Positions 1-14,800 of a stretch of 64,000 nucleotides of DNA are shown here, piece by piece (position 1 is the stretch's first letter; each line of letters starts with the position of its first letter). Location of the stretch: NCBI GenBank assembly GCA_947462335.1, contig OX381704.1, forward strand, positions 42,784,942 to 42,848,941. Direction: 5' to 3'. Both the position numbers and the translations under genes were made by a program. The stretch comes from Harmothoe impar. Taxonomy: Eukaryota; Annelida; Polychaeta; Phyllodocida; Polynoidae. The notes under the pieces are model-generated. The model saw nothing but the letters and a program-made list of their open reading frames with translations. It searched no databases and was not told where the DNA came from.

Positions 1-2769
1 TGAGTGATGCTACAGGTGCTATAAGTATTGTATGAATAATGTAAATTGAAGGATGCTTTGGGAAGACTTTCCCTGAATGCCCTGTAGGCGTGTTAGTGCG
101 GGAGAGAATGATATGGGAGAGATACAAGCGAGTACTGACGAAAGCGGAGAGGAGTGGAAGTGTTTGGCGTTGAGAGAGGGAACTATAGCAGATCCTCAAG
201 ATCAAAACTGTCCGGAAATCTCTGCAGATTGAGAAGCGGTTGTGATTTGTGCTAGAGTAAAAGATAGTTTCTTTACTTAACTGTAGTTTTTGGCATTACT
301 CTTATATAAGCTATTTAGACATGCGTTCTTGGTTACCCGGCATATCTTTGCAAATTGCAATTACTGCCAGATCTAGTGTTGAGCAGTGATGCAAGTGATG
401 GGGACAGAAATTATGGGATATGGGCTGATGCAGACAGGACATTGCTGCTGCCTTTGACTGTGAAGTAGGCAGGATAGTGTGTGTTAGCATGTGCCTTGTG
501 GCATTGGGACATAGAGAACAACTTTAGTATAGTTATCGTGAGAGTAGCTATAGAGGGGATGTTTCCTAGCATGGGCTGTACCGGTAATGGACATAGAGAT
601 AATAGTGAGCTGATGCCACAGGTAATATTATAGAAATGGTGAAGGCGGTGACCGCTATGGGGCCTTGAAGGGGCGGTCACCAGAGTCTGCGTAGGACAGG
701 TCTTGCTACACTATCTTAGATATATATTTAGGCATAACATACCTTTATGCCATGTTTGTATATAGACGTATATCCTCGGACATAGTCGCATACATCCATT
801 GCCTATATTTGAGGTATTTCAGACTATTCATATCCTAGCTTGCGGCATGCAAAACTATTCATAACAGCCTATACATTATATCAAACTTCTTAATACATCG
901 GATATACAGTGTTCCATGCATGGGATTTCAATGGAATATACACTGTAGGCAGGCCATTCAATATCTATGATGGTATGGAGGGGCTTAATGGAGGGGGCGG
1001 AATACCTGCAATGACCTAATGGTATAAATAACACGATTCACTCTGTCAGACAGGTGTATAGGGTCTACCTCAGGTTTCCACTGGGGGAGGCATACTTGCT
1101 AATACACCCTGTATGGGCAGGAAGAGTATATGGCTTCGAAGGTGATTTACTCGTTTCCTAGTCAGTTGGCCATAAGTACATCGGACAGCTTCTATGGAAA
1201 ACTGCCAGGAGGCATTTGGGGAGACGGCGTTGCCATGTCACACCGCTCATGAATGTGTCTAGCTAGCATCAGATAACTTCAAGCCGCATTTTGAATAAAG
1301 ATGGAAACATTCATCTCCTACTTCCACCCCGCCCTTGTGGTGGGTCCGCGATATGGTGTATACCATCGCTGCATCGCTGCCTGCATACCGCCCCCCCCCA
1401 CAACTTTGGGTACACAAAGTCCTAACCTACATATTCACCAACGATTAAATTCAGTTTGCAAATTCATTATCCTGTGCTAAGAACATACCTTCTGTATAAG
1501 TTTATACATGACAGAAGGTCATTATCCAGATAAGCCCCGGAAATAAGGTGCCAGTGCTTGAAACGTGGGCCCTCTGTCAATGATTTGTCACCTCACTATG
1601 AAACATTTTATACAGATAAGTCTCTCCTATACTGCGGATTGAAAACGGCTTTCATCTAGGACTCCTTTTGCCTGCGGCAAACCACCATCACCCACTACCA
1701 CCCACATCTTTGGTACCGTCCCCGCCCTCATCCCCAGACCCAGACCTGAGATAGGGCATTGCTTCAGGGCTATAATCCCCTTAGAAATGCCTTATCAGCA
1801 GTTTTCAGTAGGGTGGACAGTGCTGACTCTACCAGGAATGAGGGCTTTACAGCAGAAAATGCCGCAGAAATCCATCGCAATCTCTGTCCCCCAAATCACT
1901 TCAAATATTTCCAGGGGAACGGCCAATGGCTGTAGCAACCTTCTGATAGGCCTGGGGTAGGGCTGGTAATCGGTCTTCTTGGATTATAGATTGATTAATC
2001 ATAGCAAATCCTCTTTTTCACATCCAAGCATTTAACTTGACTTACTGTTTCAAGCTTAAGAAAATCGTTCCCAAAGAGCTAAGAGGCATGCATTGCCTAG
2101 AGCTTAGAGTAAATTAGGAATGGCAATATAGACGATGCTCAGGCATTTCTTTATACCTTTAGGCCTTCATTATGCTTCTAATTGCCTGGAAGGACACAGT
2201 TATCTTTCCCAGCAGACATTCCTACATAGTTCATTGCTACCAGCTGCAGTATCAGACTAATTAGAGGATAGAACACAATACTCTTTACGTCAAAACTAGC
2301 TGTTCTCCCATAATGCACGAGTGCATTTGAGAAAGAGTTTTCTCTCGTCTTTATAAAACGGTTATATACTTCATATAACATTATTAATTAAATCAACTAA
2401 ATCTCATACAACGCGATGGCGCCAGAATTAAACAACCAATTAGCCTGTATAATAGCTGAGATTGTACATATTTCACTGTAGACTGAAAGTCGTCTGAATG
2501 CAGCAGTATTTTCTAAACACAAATTATGACGCATCTCACTTGGTAGTTCAAGAAAATATGTAACATACTTTTAATCGGAGATCTAAAATGGCTAATCTTT
2601 ACAAAACACAAAGTCCTGCCTGCACTGTTGCTCTATAACGTGACTTCCCTGAGGTGAGAACGCATGGTCAATCGTTTTATAAATCCTAGAATAATTTGGT
2701 TCACGTGTTGATAGAAATAAGATATGTAGTGCTCGTGAACTAAACATATATTTCATTCCTTTTTTCCAG
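1..2769. other. No gene recognised; upstream intron or flank
   Basis: No coding exon with acceptable splice sites was found here. Because the first visible exon at 2770 begins with an acceptor and is in open phase, this stretch is most likely intron of the PLEKHG7-like gene, and the start codon and 5' exons lie further upstream or are too short to see. A run of C residues at about 1390-1399 is the only low-complexity feature noted. Confidence 0.5.
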
Positions 2770-2840
2770 AGTCTTGGTTTGGCATCGACTCATTTAGACG
2801 ATATCAGTCCGTCAAACTCCTGTGACGAAGGTGATGGCAG
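2770..2840 (+). CDS. PLEKHG7: PLEKHG7-like gene, visible exon 1
   Basis: The exon lies between acceptor ttttttccag and donor gtaagc and is open in one frame only: SLGLASTHLDDISPSNSCDEGDG, given here in two parts, SLGLASTHLDDI and SPSNSCDEGDG. It ends two bases into a codon that exon 2 completes as Ser. The acidic, Ser-rich content fits a disordered N-terminal region. It is short, so it is the least certain of the chain apart from its matching phase. Confidence 0.65.
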
Positions 2841-5800
2841 GTAAGCAGAATACTACATCTACTAGTATCTACCATTATTCTACCAACGACAATTGACGGA
2901 GGTGTTTGGGAATTATCGGGAATGATTGTACTGTTCAACCTGTTCAACTCGATCATGGAGACGGCAATATATTGCTTCTTAAAGCATCTATGCTTAGCCA
3001 CAGTCATATATTTTCTGTTTTGAACAGGTAAACCACATATGATAATCCTTACGCTTCACTGTATCTTGTCAATGCTTTCTGAATTGCCACACATCTCTCT
3101 TATGACAGTGGCGGGGCCAACATTCAACACGATCGCATGGGACGCAAACGCAGCTCTGTGGACCTGGGCATTAACTACCCTGGCGACCTCCTCGTAAAAG
3201 AGCGGCAACGCAAACAACTCATCAAGAGAAATACCATAGCGGATTTCGCAGCCACCAAAACATTCCAGGCCTCCACACAAAGCCTCATCTCAGAACAGGG
3301 TATGTTGTACTTATCATATTTTAAACGGCACAATGGCCATCCATTTCTTCACGCCGGTAGAAAGCATCCTTATTGTAATGCCCAGATATCTCCCATGCTG
3401 TAATAAACATGTTTGAAGTGACTGCGTCTGTCCAATGATCAGGGATAAAAAGAAATCTGAATGTTTACTAGACTGCCCCAATAGAATCGGAAAACCTCGG
3501 GCATGGCGTCTATAGGTCTATACCATATTCCTTAAATGATAAAGAAAACTCTCTTTAGAGGTGCAGTATATGGTTGTGAACCTCATATGACATGTGTGTA
3601 GGGCACGCGTTGCATCTAGGAGACACTTAAGCCTTTGACTGAGCCACTCTAAAATTCCAAATCCAATTTCCGGCCTTAGCCTAGCTGTAATTGACTTTTG
3701 CTTCAGACATGTGGGGTCTTCCTGCAATGACGTCACGGTAGATGTGACGTCATTTAATATAATGACATATACATATCCCGCCAGTGGCGAGGGATGGGCG
3801 TCCAGGCACTGGGAAGGTAAGGGGGTTGATTCACCTGGAGGCACGGCACCTTGAGATGTGTGGTTTATTTATATGACTTCCGGTTATAGGATGTAGGCCT
3901 ATCGCTCGACATCCATCAAGAGCTACTCAGCAAAGCCCTTATAGCTTCAGCTATGCTGAGTAAGAAGAATGATGCTTATCCAGCTCTGTGGCCAATTGAT
4001 CTATATTCAGATCATTCTAAAATGTATAAAGGAAAAGATAGTAAGCAGGAATAATTTGTTCTTGATGTCCATGTAACCAATAGGTCTGCCAGTGCAATCG
4101 TCTGGTTTCACCATGACAGTTTATGCATTTTGGTGTCACGAACATGATGTTGTAAGTGCCGACGTGTTGATTAATGCACTGAAAACCCAGAGCAAGGAGC
4201 CTAGTCATTATGACGACCTAGGTAGTCATAATGAATAATGGCAGATGGAGTGGAGAATGGTGTATGAATATAGTCTCTAATTAGTTCAATTCTTAATGAG
4301 AGACATCCTTTTCACATATTTGGTGTAGTCTTGATTGAACTAAGTAGCATTACTTGTTATAAATAAGTTGCCAATGGGTGAGAATGATGGCCCCAAAGGT
4401 ATAGAGACCACTGTGCTCCCTGTCACCAGTGTATATCTCAAGACAGATATAGTTATGCAAAATGTTAAAACCAGGTGGCAGTAGTGTGCCATAAGTAGCA
4501 AGTGAGGAATAGAATTATGTACCATAGGGTAGTCATTGGGACAACCTAGGACTTGTGAGTTGTCACTACTGATGACTTTAGGTCTTCAAATGGACAGTAC
4601 CTAAATTAACAACCTTAAGGTAGTCATTTAGTCATTCTGACTACCTAAATATTGTGACTACCTAAGGTCGTCATTATGACAACTTTGGTCTGAATGGCTC
4701 AGATGGGTAGTCACAATGACGACCTAAGGTGGTCACTTTGACTACCTAAAGTTGTCAGTTTTGGTATTGTCAAAATGACGACCCTGAGGTTTTCAGTGCA
4801 TGTGGGATATTACTTAGCCCCAGTTCCGGGTGGATGTGGCATTCTGTATATACAATAAACACCGCTCTCACAGGATAACCCTGCCCGAACCCATCATCAG
4901 GTTCATAATAACACTCATTCTCTCTTCATGTTTTAAGTTATTGATACTATCAAATGTGGACAGATTCATTCCGTCATGCCTTAATCCCATATAGCCTATT
5001 ATCATGTGTTATCGGCCACGCCCAGGCGCAGAGATGGACCTATGCTTTAATTATATCAGGGGCCTGTCCTTGTGGTCGTATTGCACTGTCTACACTTAGC
5101 ATATCCATAGCTGACTGACAGAAATAATAGTCCCCAGGTTGCTAGTCCTAGAATGATTATCAAACAGTATGTTCACTAGTTACTTGAGCATAAAACAGTT
5201 TATCAGTCGCAGTAACTGGTTATCATGGTCAGGTGTGAGACACCACATGTAAGATAACGGAGTCTGGTTGGATATTCTTCAGCCTGCTGAATTTATCTTT
5301 TTTTAAAGGTAGAAAAGGCATACGGATATCAAAACGTACAATACAGGTGGAAAGTTAATGGTGAGGACGAACTCTGAAATCTCATGCAATGTTGATATTC
5401 TTCTTTCAGAAACAAAGAAATTGAAAGTGCCATCTTTATTCAAATTGGTAAGTGTCATTATATTGAATCACTCTATTGTTAAAGATTGCTTTATGTTGTA
5501 CATGAATGGATACCGAACTAATTACCCTTCTGCTCTGTGAAGAACATTCACAGCCTTAATATATTATACATATTTACCAACTTATCATCTGTAGGAAACA
5601 TTCATAACTGATCTGACAACGGCATGTATATATTATTTATACCGACCACATGTACACATTGTCCAATGATAATACAATTCAAAATCTCTTTGTACAAATG
5701 TGGGATGAATTGGATATGGAGCAGCTCAATCAATCTTTAAAAAATCAATTTTAAAAATCAATCCTAAAACACTCTTCTGATATTTCAGATCGAAAAGAAA

Positions 5801-8800
5801 TCTCATCGGTCGAAAGATTCGTTAACACTGCTCACAGACGTTTTAAATACATTGAAACCCTCAGCATTTAGGGACACAATGCTCATGTGTTATAAGGTGA
5901 GTGATAACTATCTAATCTATTCCTAATTCATAACTCTACTAGCTTGATTAGAAACTGCACTGAAATTAATGGCCTATAGCTAATACCAGGTTCTAATTTG
6001 CTGAAAGGCCAGTCCCTCTATGACAAATTATATCACGCCCAGTAACCACTTTCTATGATATCCGTATGGACATAATTTATTGCACGTTTTATATGCATAG
6101 TTGTTGCGAGACGAGAACCTGTATCATGGGTTAAATGTATAACACTCTCGGATCTTATTCTCAAAACTATTCTGCTTCTGTGTTCCAGGATGTTCATTGG
6201 ACAGACCTAGTCAATTGTGGGAAGGATACCGATCCTGAGGCAATAGCAACGTTACCAGAAATCGAGAGAAAGAGAAGGGAAGCAGTATGGGAATTGTTCC
6301 GATCCGAGACTGTCTTCCTCGTTGACTACCTCATGGTTCTAAAACATGTAAGTCACCCAATATGCATTGAAACATTAGATTGTGTATGTATAGAACGGGA
6401 CCTACGTCACCAGTAAATCAATATATTGGAATCCATTTTTACATGTACATTGATATAGCGCTCTCTTTTGTCTTAAACTAAATACCAATCCAGAGCCTAT
6501 CCAGTCCGGATACTAAACTACAGGTATACTCAAGATATTAGTTTACACAATGAGCATTGACTGTTATTTTTCTCTAGGAATATAGGAAAAGTTTCTATTC
6601 CTCTTCAATTCATAACCTCATTGGTGGTGCGATAGCGTCATATTAACAGAATACAGGGGACTTCTATTGCTATTACCCGTCCCTCCTCAGAATGGAACTA
6701 CTTCTAGATTCTCTAAGGGGCCCCCTTAAAACACAAAATACCTGAAATGGCTATACTTTAAAAGAACCCACCCCAAAACCAATCTTAATCCCGTAGTAAA
6801 CTAGGCTTACTGATATATCTTGATTCATATAAGAGGGAATGTGACCAACACCCTTCCATTAGGATTTGCAGCAACCTGATAACAAATGTGCCTCATTTTC
6901 AGTGCTTTTTGGAACCACTGAAAAAAGTATCAGTTGAGGGACACTTGATGTTTGCCGAGCCTCAGGACCTGTTTGGAAACTTAGATGAACTGTGTTATGT
7001 AAGTATTATATTGGTATGGATATAAGCAGGTGTGTCCCTATTAATTCCACTGGTATGTCACCCCCGGTGCTCATTCGATACTTAATCGGAGCTCTATGGT
7101 ATGATTAAGTGCTGGTGTCTAGATACATGTGGTACACGGGACATATCTAGGCGTGTATGGAATGTAATGTAAACCATTATCTGATACGCTGTTAACTGGT
7201 TATAATACTGCCATTTAGTTTAATATGAAAATTACTGGTGCGCTTTGTAGGACTATACTTTGAATTGCTTCAATATAATTATAGAGTTCAAAATATCATA
7301 ATAATACGCATGTTTCAGGCTTAAGTAGCGAATGAAAAGGGGCAGGAGGGGGGTAAATATAATTTTGATAGATGATCTTTGCTGTATTTGAGAGCCGACC
7401 TAGATCGGCGTTGAACTAGGTAGGGCGATGAGCGTAAATCATACTTAATCATAATGTTGTGCCATACTGATTTATGTATATCATCATTACTTTCTTTCAA
7501 TTGGTGCTCCTTCTTGTGATTTTGAATATGACTGCATATCTAATATTGGTTTGCCTTTGTCTTATAGGTAAGCTATACGTTCTGCCGAGACTTCATCAAT
7601 CTATTATTAAAAGAAGCCAGTCCAAGCAATTTTGGAAGGACGGAAATATTGATACAGGCGCTGACAAGGGTAGGTTCAAAACCAATAAGACATTTCCTTA
7701 GAATCCTAAACGAGTGTTATACATGTACACAATGATACATGTAAATGTTGCAGCCATAGGTCTAACTTAAAGCTAGATGAGATATCAACAACACCTTCTG
7801 ACATACAACGTATATTCCTTATTCATATTCAGTTGTTTTCTCTGTGTCATTTTAGTATTGTCAGTTGTCCAGAGATGGAGAAGTCTACCACAACTACTGC
7901 CTTAACTACTCAAAAGCCATGAACCACATGGAACAATTACGAAAGAAGGATGACTGGTTAGAATTTGAAAAGGTAAGCTCCGCTGTATGATAGACTTGAC
8001 TTGACACCTTTGCAGATAAGTGTGATATATCATGTTATACGGCATAACAATGTTATATTTCGGCTAATCAATTTCTGCCAGCATCAACAATAAATATCAC
8101 CTCCATGTAAATTTGGTAAAATGTAACCTGAGATGAATTTAATGAAATTTCGAGTACACGTGAAAAGGATGTTAAAGCTGAGCCGTCAGGGAATAAGTTC
8201 AGCATTTTCCATACATGGACTAATATAACAGTTCCACCAGAGGGAAGCAGTGTTTGGACAGGGGACCATGAGCATTGTTCAGCTACAATATATTAACCCT
8301 TCAGATATTCATTTTGTGCCTGCAAGAGCAGAGCTCCCGGCCCTTTAGAGCCCTAGGTCTTGTGAATGAAAACTGAACTAGATCCAAAAGTGCTTTTGAC
8401 CTCACTTCAACCACGACGGTCAAGCTTTAACAACTATATTAGGGTGTACAAGTAAGGAATAATTCCAACTCAGTTATTAATTCGGCCCCTCTGTTGTTTC
8501 AGTGGTGTGAGCAGGATCTGCGGTGCCATCGGCTACAACTCACGGACCTGCTCATCTCACCCATGCAGCATTGTACCAAGGTGCCCCTTCTGCTCAACAA
8601 CATCCGTAAGTACACCGAGGACCCAGACCAACGCCAACAACTCACGGAAAACCTCAACAAACTAGAAACCTCACTAAGTAAGTGCCCCTTCAGTATATAC
8701 TACTTCATCTTCGTGATATTTCTAGCAGGGGTATATGCGCGTGGTTCTCTCAGCACTGCTCCAGTCAACTAATAGGAGGGGGGTGGCGCTATAGTAGTTT

Positions 8801-11800
8801 GTAATGCAGATATCGTTTTACTCATGAAATAACGTATGGTACCATGTGATTATGTGGTCGACAGTGGCGCATTGTGTTGCAGAAATAATCAGTGCTCTGA
8901 ACCGTGAAATGTGGGTCATTATTGGTATAGCTGCATGAAGAGTTGGTAGGCATATGACGTGTAACTGACACCTGAGATTTCTTAGATGAGATCATACATA
9001 TGTGTAAGGGAGAAGTGCTAATGGGATTAACTTAACTTAGTAGGTATCATGTTTTACAGAAAATTGTGTAATGTAGGCCATGAAATGAGACGAAGACCTC
9101 CTGTATGAAAAAGTCTCGTAAAGAGGAAAAGTGTCATGGCACGAGTAGTATAGCAAATGTGGACGTTTCCTCAGGCTACCGCATCTCATTCATGCGGCAA
9201 TCTCATCTCTTTCATGCGGCAATGATCTATACTTATGTATGATTAACTCATGATTTGAATATTACAGAAAACCTTGAGGCCAAGATGAAATGGTTAAAGA
9301 ATTTCGAGAGAGTTCAACAGATCCAACAACAAATCATATGGCAACCAATAACAGAACTAGAACCGCGGGCATTTATACCAGAAGTAAGTCGACCTTGTTG
9401 TTTTTATTCCTTTAATGAACTTTTCCCCAAGGATATTGATTTGGCCCTTCATTTTGTTTGTTAATAATCATACAGGCGAATGCATCCATCGTGCTGTCTT
9501 CTGACCTCCTTTGGCAATAACTAGTACTATCTGGTGATATCATGGCGTTGCTAGGTTATAATCCTACCTAATCCGATATTGATGATTGAGTAGACAAGCC
9601 AAGTATAATGGAGTAGGCCTACTGTAACCTCAGGGGGTACTGGTAAAATGGTTTTCTAAGCAGGTCACCAAAGGAAAAAGTGGTTTGCTGTTGTTGTCTG
9701 CCACTAGTCCTTAGCAATATTGGCTAACCACAATTTGCATCTTCGATAAAGCAAAAAGATATTCTGATTCATATGGAGGACGATGGAAATAATATTTCGT
9801 AAAAGATGAAAGAGAGTTTGCTTTTTATCCCGAGCAGTTCCTGAAGACGAGTTTGTGTCGACAGCCCTGCGAGCGACTCCTGGCCAGTCCCAAGCGGCAA
9901 TTACTATATGAGGGACCACTGACCCTTGTTGGTAAGTTTAAGTATATAAAATATACACGATAGTTTATTATATTCACCTTTCATATGCCCTATAGTAATG
10001 TCGCATTGGGAGAGTTGTATTTTATTATTTAAATGGATAGCGTCCGTTTCTTATGCTAATAGTCCCACTTTCAAATTATGTTTTAAATTAATCGCGTCTA
10101 CACATATGCATAAAACTAAGGTTATGCACCATATCTGGGATAAACAATATCATTAATTATTCTTCCACTAATTGCTCTTACTTATAAAGTAAAGTCAACG
10201 ACTTTGCGAAAAAAGAGTCGGAGCCAGGCGGGTGGAGATTGTAGCATTGATGGTAGGTAGTGTAAGGTATTTGGGGTTGGGCCTGGTTATAGTATAGTTT
10301 ATACCGCATCCAACACGACCATAATCTATAGGATACTGATGTGTTATTCCTGCAAATGATCCCTTCCTGCCCGCAACTTACACAGCTATATGTGAGCAAC
10401 CATGAAGAAGAGATTATCTGCCTAATCCCTTTTACTTGGATGCTCAGCTAGGTTAAGTATGAACAACATACCCTGTGGATAGCGTTCCCTGGTCCCACTC
10501 ATACATGCAACTGAAAACAGGTTATGTCTGTAGCTAACTCAGTTTATAGGTTAAGTATTAATTAAGTAAGGACTTCTATTAAGGTTAAGTAAGAACTTAT
10601 TTGAATAACCATACAAATAACATAGCTATGATATTATACTAGTACTCACTATTGAAAAAGTATGCACCGTTTTTATGTTTTCTCTAAATATATTCAGTAA
10701 TCCCCTGAGGGGAGGGAGCTCTTCCTTTGTCACTTTGATGTTAAAACGATCAATCTAGTGTTTAATGTTTAAATTATCTCCATTGGAACATGATCTTCCG
10801 TATAACCGTTTCTTATATTATCTCCTACAAATGATACCCCAAGGTGTTGGAGATAATTAATGCTGTTCTCAAACCCTTTCTTCTCCTTTTTGTTTACAGA
10901 AATCTCGAAGACCGTGGACATGTACTTATTTCTCTTTGACGACATATTGTTATTAACGAAAGTGAAGAAACCCCCACGGAAGGTACATGTAGGTTCAGCT
11001 ATGAGACCACAAGTATGGCAAACCATAGCAATTGACATCATTATTGTTATATTGTGCAAAGGCAAATGATTCATAGACATGTTATTTGTAATGAGAGAAT
11101 ATTAGCACGTTAAAATCAATGGGTTTTCTAATGATCGACTGGAGATAGTGAACAGACGTAATTGAAGAGTGTAGAACATAACTTGTAATTGTTTTTTTAG
11201 AACGGTCTTTGATTATTAAGGCTTAGAGATCCGGGGGTACTGGGGGTGGGGGGTGGTGGTGGTACCGATATATAGAGGGCAATGATTACATTTTAAGTGA
11301 AATAACTATCATAAAGTACGCAAAATAAAGCACAGAGACTACATATTTCCAGAATGCCCCACATTACCACAGGACTACACATAAACCTTTAATTCCAGAG
11401 TTTCTATGAGCATGTACAAGTAGTGATTGAACTCCAACTCTTTGATTTTTCAGAAATCCTCTTTAGGAGACAGCAATTCGGTGATATCAGGTCGAGGTAG
11501 TGCATCCACAGACGGCGCCGTATTCGTCGTTTACCGCCAGCCTATCGCTTTGGACCGGTTTACGCTTCATGACGTACAGCCGGCAGAGGCCGCAGGTGTG
11601 TCTCCCATTTTTAACCAGAAGGGGGGCAGTTGGTGTCTTTGTTACAATTCTTAGAGTAGCATAAAAATTATGTTCATGCAGATTCAAATAGGCTAAGCAA
11701 CACGTCATATGAAAACTAAGCTGTAATAGAGAACATAAATTATAGCTTCCGCGTATGGTCATATCGCCTTGGTAGATAAGCTGGGTGTCCATAATCGAGA

Positions 11801-14800
11801 GTAACACCACTTTCCTTTATCAGCAACTTCATAAGGCTTAACCACGAAATATATGATACTGATTCAAAGTCAAAACAAGTAATCCTTTGAAAAGATAATG
11901 ATCATTTCTTACTTTTCTATTGCCCTGGAGTTGAACGCCCTTCCACATATTCCTCCTGCATTTCCTTTTCGGCTTACAGTGGTGTGCGTCATCCACTCTG
12001 CCTTTACTGAAACATTTAAAGCTTAAAGTGCATGGAGGCAATCAAATAATTTTCAGTGTAGGCGTTCACTATTGTATAATTGCTCAATTTTCAGTTACTG
12101 TCAATTCTACCAATGTTAGCACATATTTGGAGCAATTCAGTTGCAGAATGTTCACTTTCACAATTAGAGATTTTTACTGGCACAACACCAGGTAGTCTTT
12201 GATGTGACATGTAGTCAGCCACAGGAGGTAATACTCCAGTGGCTGAGTACATACATCTAAAATAATAAAAGGTAGTTTTAAATTATAATTTTTCATAATT
12301 TTCCACAAGTACCTGGCTACATAGCACCTGTAGTTTCATTGACATTTGTTCCATTGCTCAGTCGCACATATCGCGGTATCGCATAGATTATGAAGTAGTA
12401 ATACATTATACAAACTGCACATATTTTCTGCTAGAATATTATTTTATCGGCTTATTGTATGACACCGTGACCATTTTTGTTTCTCTTGGTTTGTCGCCCT
12501 GTGATGTTGTGTGGTGGTGATGCGTGCACGCCGTATACGTCTACCATGGTTCTACTCCATAAAGAGTTAGCTTATTATGACCAGCCAGCAGCATGTGGCT
12601 AGCACACCTTGCATGACGAAGCATGACCACTCATGTCGGACATATCCACCTCAGTACTACCCCCTCTCCACCTATAGGCTAGTTGCAATAGCCTCGTCCG
12701 CCCGTGACGAAATCCGCCCATAGCACGTGACGTAGTCAACCAGCGTCTGTGACGTAATCCTGTGCAGTCACGTGACCCACCCACGTCATACCATGACGTG
12801 ATTTGCGTCCAGTTTGCTTCTCACCTCCTCCAGCTAGCTGCAGTGCTAAAAACACCCGTCCCCCCGGTGCCCCCTAAGTTCCCCCTCCCACAGAAAACTC
12901 ACTCCTGTAACTTCCAATACGCCATCAAATCAGCAACTCAGACTGTGCCAGGCTCTATAGAGAGATCATAGTCGGCCGTTGCTGGCTTTGATTGACCTAA
13001 TCCTCCGTGTGCATCATTTTTACGATGAAGGTTTCTGGGAATATTTCGAATGCGGCGTGCACGTGTCTTTCGACCAAACTCAGGAGCGCATACCCGACAT
13101 GGATGACATGATGGAGAACTATCCTCACCGGTCCAACTTATTCTTGGGTTGCCTTTCTGCAGCAAACGGCCTGCGCCACGCCTTTGTGCTCGTACAAATC
13201 TCCAGGTTCCAACAGATTATCGGAGTCTACACATTACAAGCTCCTAGCGAAACGGCTAAGGTAGGTGCCGCCCACCCTGATGACGGACTCTGGTTCCCTG
13301 CGCGGAGGGGCAGACAGCATGGTTACTCTCTGTTTTGACATTGCAGCCTGCGCGTTCATCATCAGTGTTCCTCATGTTGCCTGGCCCCTATATTAAACTT
13401 TTCTATACTCTAGAGGTTAAGATCTAATTGGTGTGGAAGAAAAGGTGGTGGTTTCCAGACCTACTCTGTAAAAATGTTGAAGTAATTTACTCAGAAGGTC
13501 TGTGATTTCATTGAGTTTTCTCCTAATGTTTGCATCATTTCTGAATATGGCTGGAATTATTAACATCAAATAATTTTTCTGATATTTTATAGGTGTATAA
13601 TCCTAGTATCATTTTCAATTCTAACAACGTTGTATTTTATTTTAACCCTATATATAATTAACAACATATATTGTGAGTTTTCTTATTCCATTGTTCGTAC
13701 TTATCAATTATCAGTAATTTAATCCATATTCCAAAAGATCACGAACTTATTATTTATACTATCACTTTCTTCTCGTGAATAATATCAATGTTTAATCGGT
13801 CTGCATCATTTAATTTCATAGATATTTAGCTTAGATGCTAATATATCTGTATCCCCTTATTTATCTTATTATATATGTATATATAAATGGTTTGGCGTTT
13901 TAGATAAGATGTATTAAGTAGCATATATATATACACCAGGTATATACTTATTGTCTTTCCCCCCAATTGTCTTTGAACCCAATAATTACATTCATAGTAC
14001 ATCCAAAAGGGTGTTGCCACTGTAGACCTAGATTTCCCTATATCGACTTGGCCTATGTGGATTAGATCTCATAACATACTGTAGGAACCCAGTTGACACC
14101 AAATAGATGGCATTGGCCAAGGCAAAACCATCTTTCATAGTGGTGGTTGTAATGTTTTAGGAACCTGATTGACTGTATGTAATATGTTAGGAGTTGTTCA
14201 ATGATACAGAAAGGAAAGTATAATTTTAAAGTAGACGACGGAGCGATGATTGATATAAAATGAGTTTCTGGCAATTGTTCCAAAGGATAAAATGTTTGGT
14301 GTATGGGCTTCCAGTATTAAGAATAGTGTTAGATTGCTATATCGCTATATTAAGTAAGAGAAATATTGCCGAGTAAGCAACTACATGGCTGCATACGTTT
14401 TGTCGCTCAGTTATGCATGGCGACGAAAAGGTCAATTCAATTAAAGCTTTAGTCATAACATATTTATATTGCACAAGTATCCTCATCAAACGTCTGAATA
14501 AGAACAATGGGCGAGTTTCTTAACTCTATTATAATTGCCCTCATCAGCTGTTTCCTCATTGGCAGGGAATGGAGCCAGTTATAAGAATGAGGCATACTCA
14601 TACTTGACAAGAAGTCATATCGTTTAGGTTTTATCAGTTTAATGAGTAACGTCCTTCCTTGAGTTTTATAGGCTCTGGAGACTATAGATACTTTGCCTTA
14701 ACATATGAAGCATGTTTTCTGTGTGTTGTGTCTTTCAGGCCATGTGGCTGAGTCATCTCAAGGACGCCCAGGACAAGTACAAGGAGGCCTGTCTCAAGAA

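Larger units (their letters stand above)
3300..5409 (+). other. Large intron 2 of the PLEKHG7-like gene
   Basis: This 2.1-kb intron holds a pair of perfect TGACGTCA sites (3728-3752) and a CACTG-ended MITE-like element (4177-4798). No further exon was recognised. Confidence 0.7.
6348..9837 (+). other. Introns between DH-domain exons
   Basis: Introns at 6348-6902, 6999-7567, 7670-7855, 7973-8502, 8678-9267 and 9384-9837 are AT-rich and have no recognised genes or repeats. All begin GT and end AG. Confidence 0.75.

Noticed and set aside
8606..8611. gtaagt within exon 9 as the true donor
   Set aside because: Using it would cut the DH helix and leave a phase that does not join exon 10; the later gtaagt at 8678 fits.
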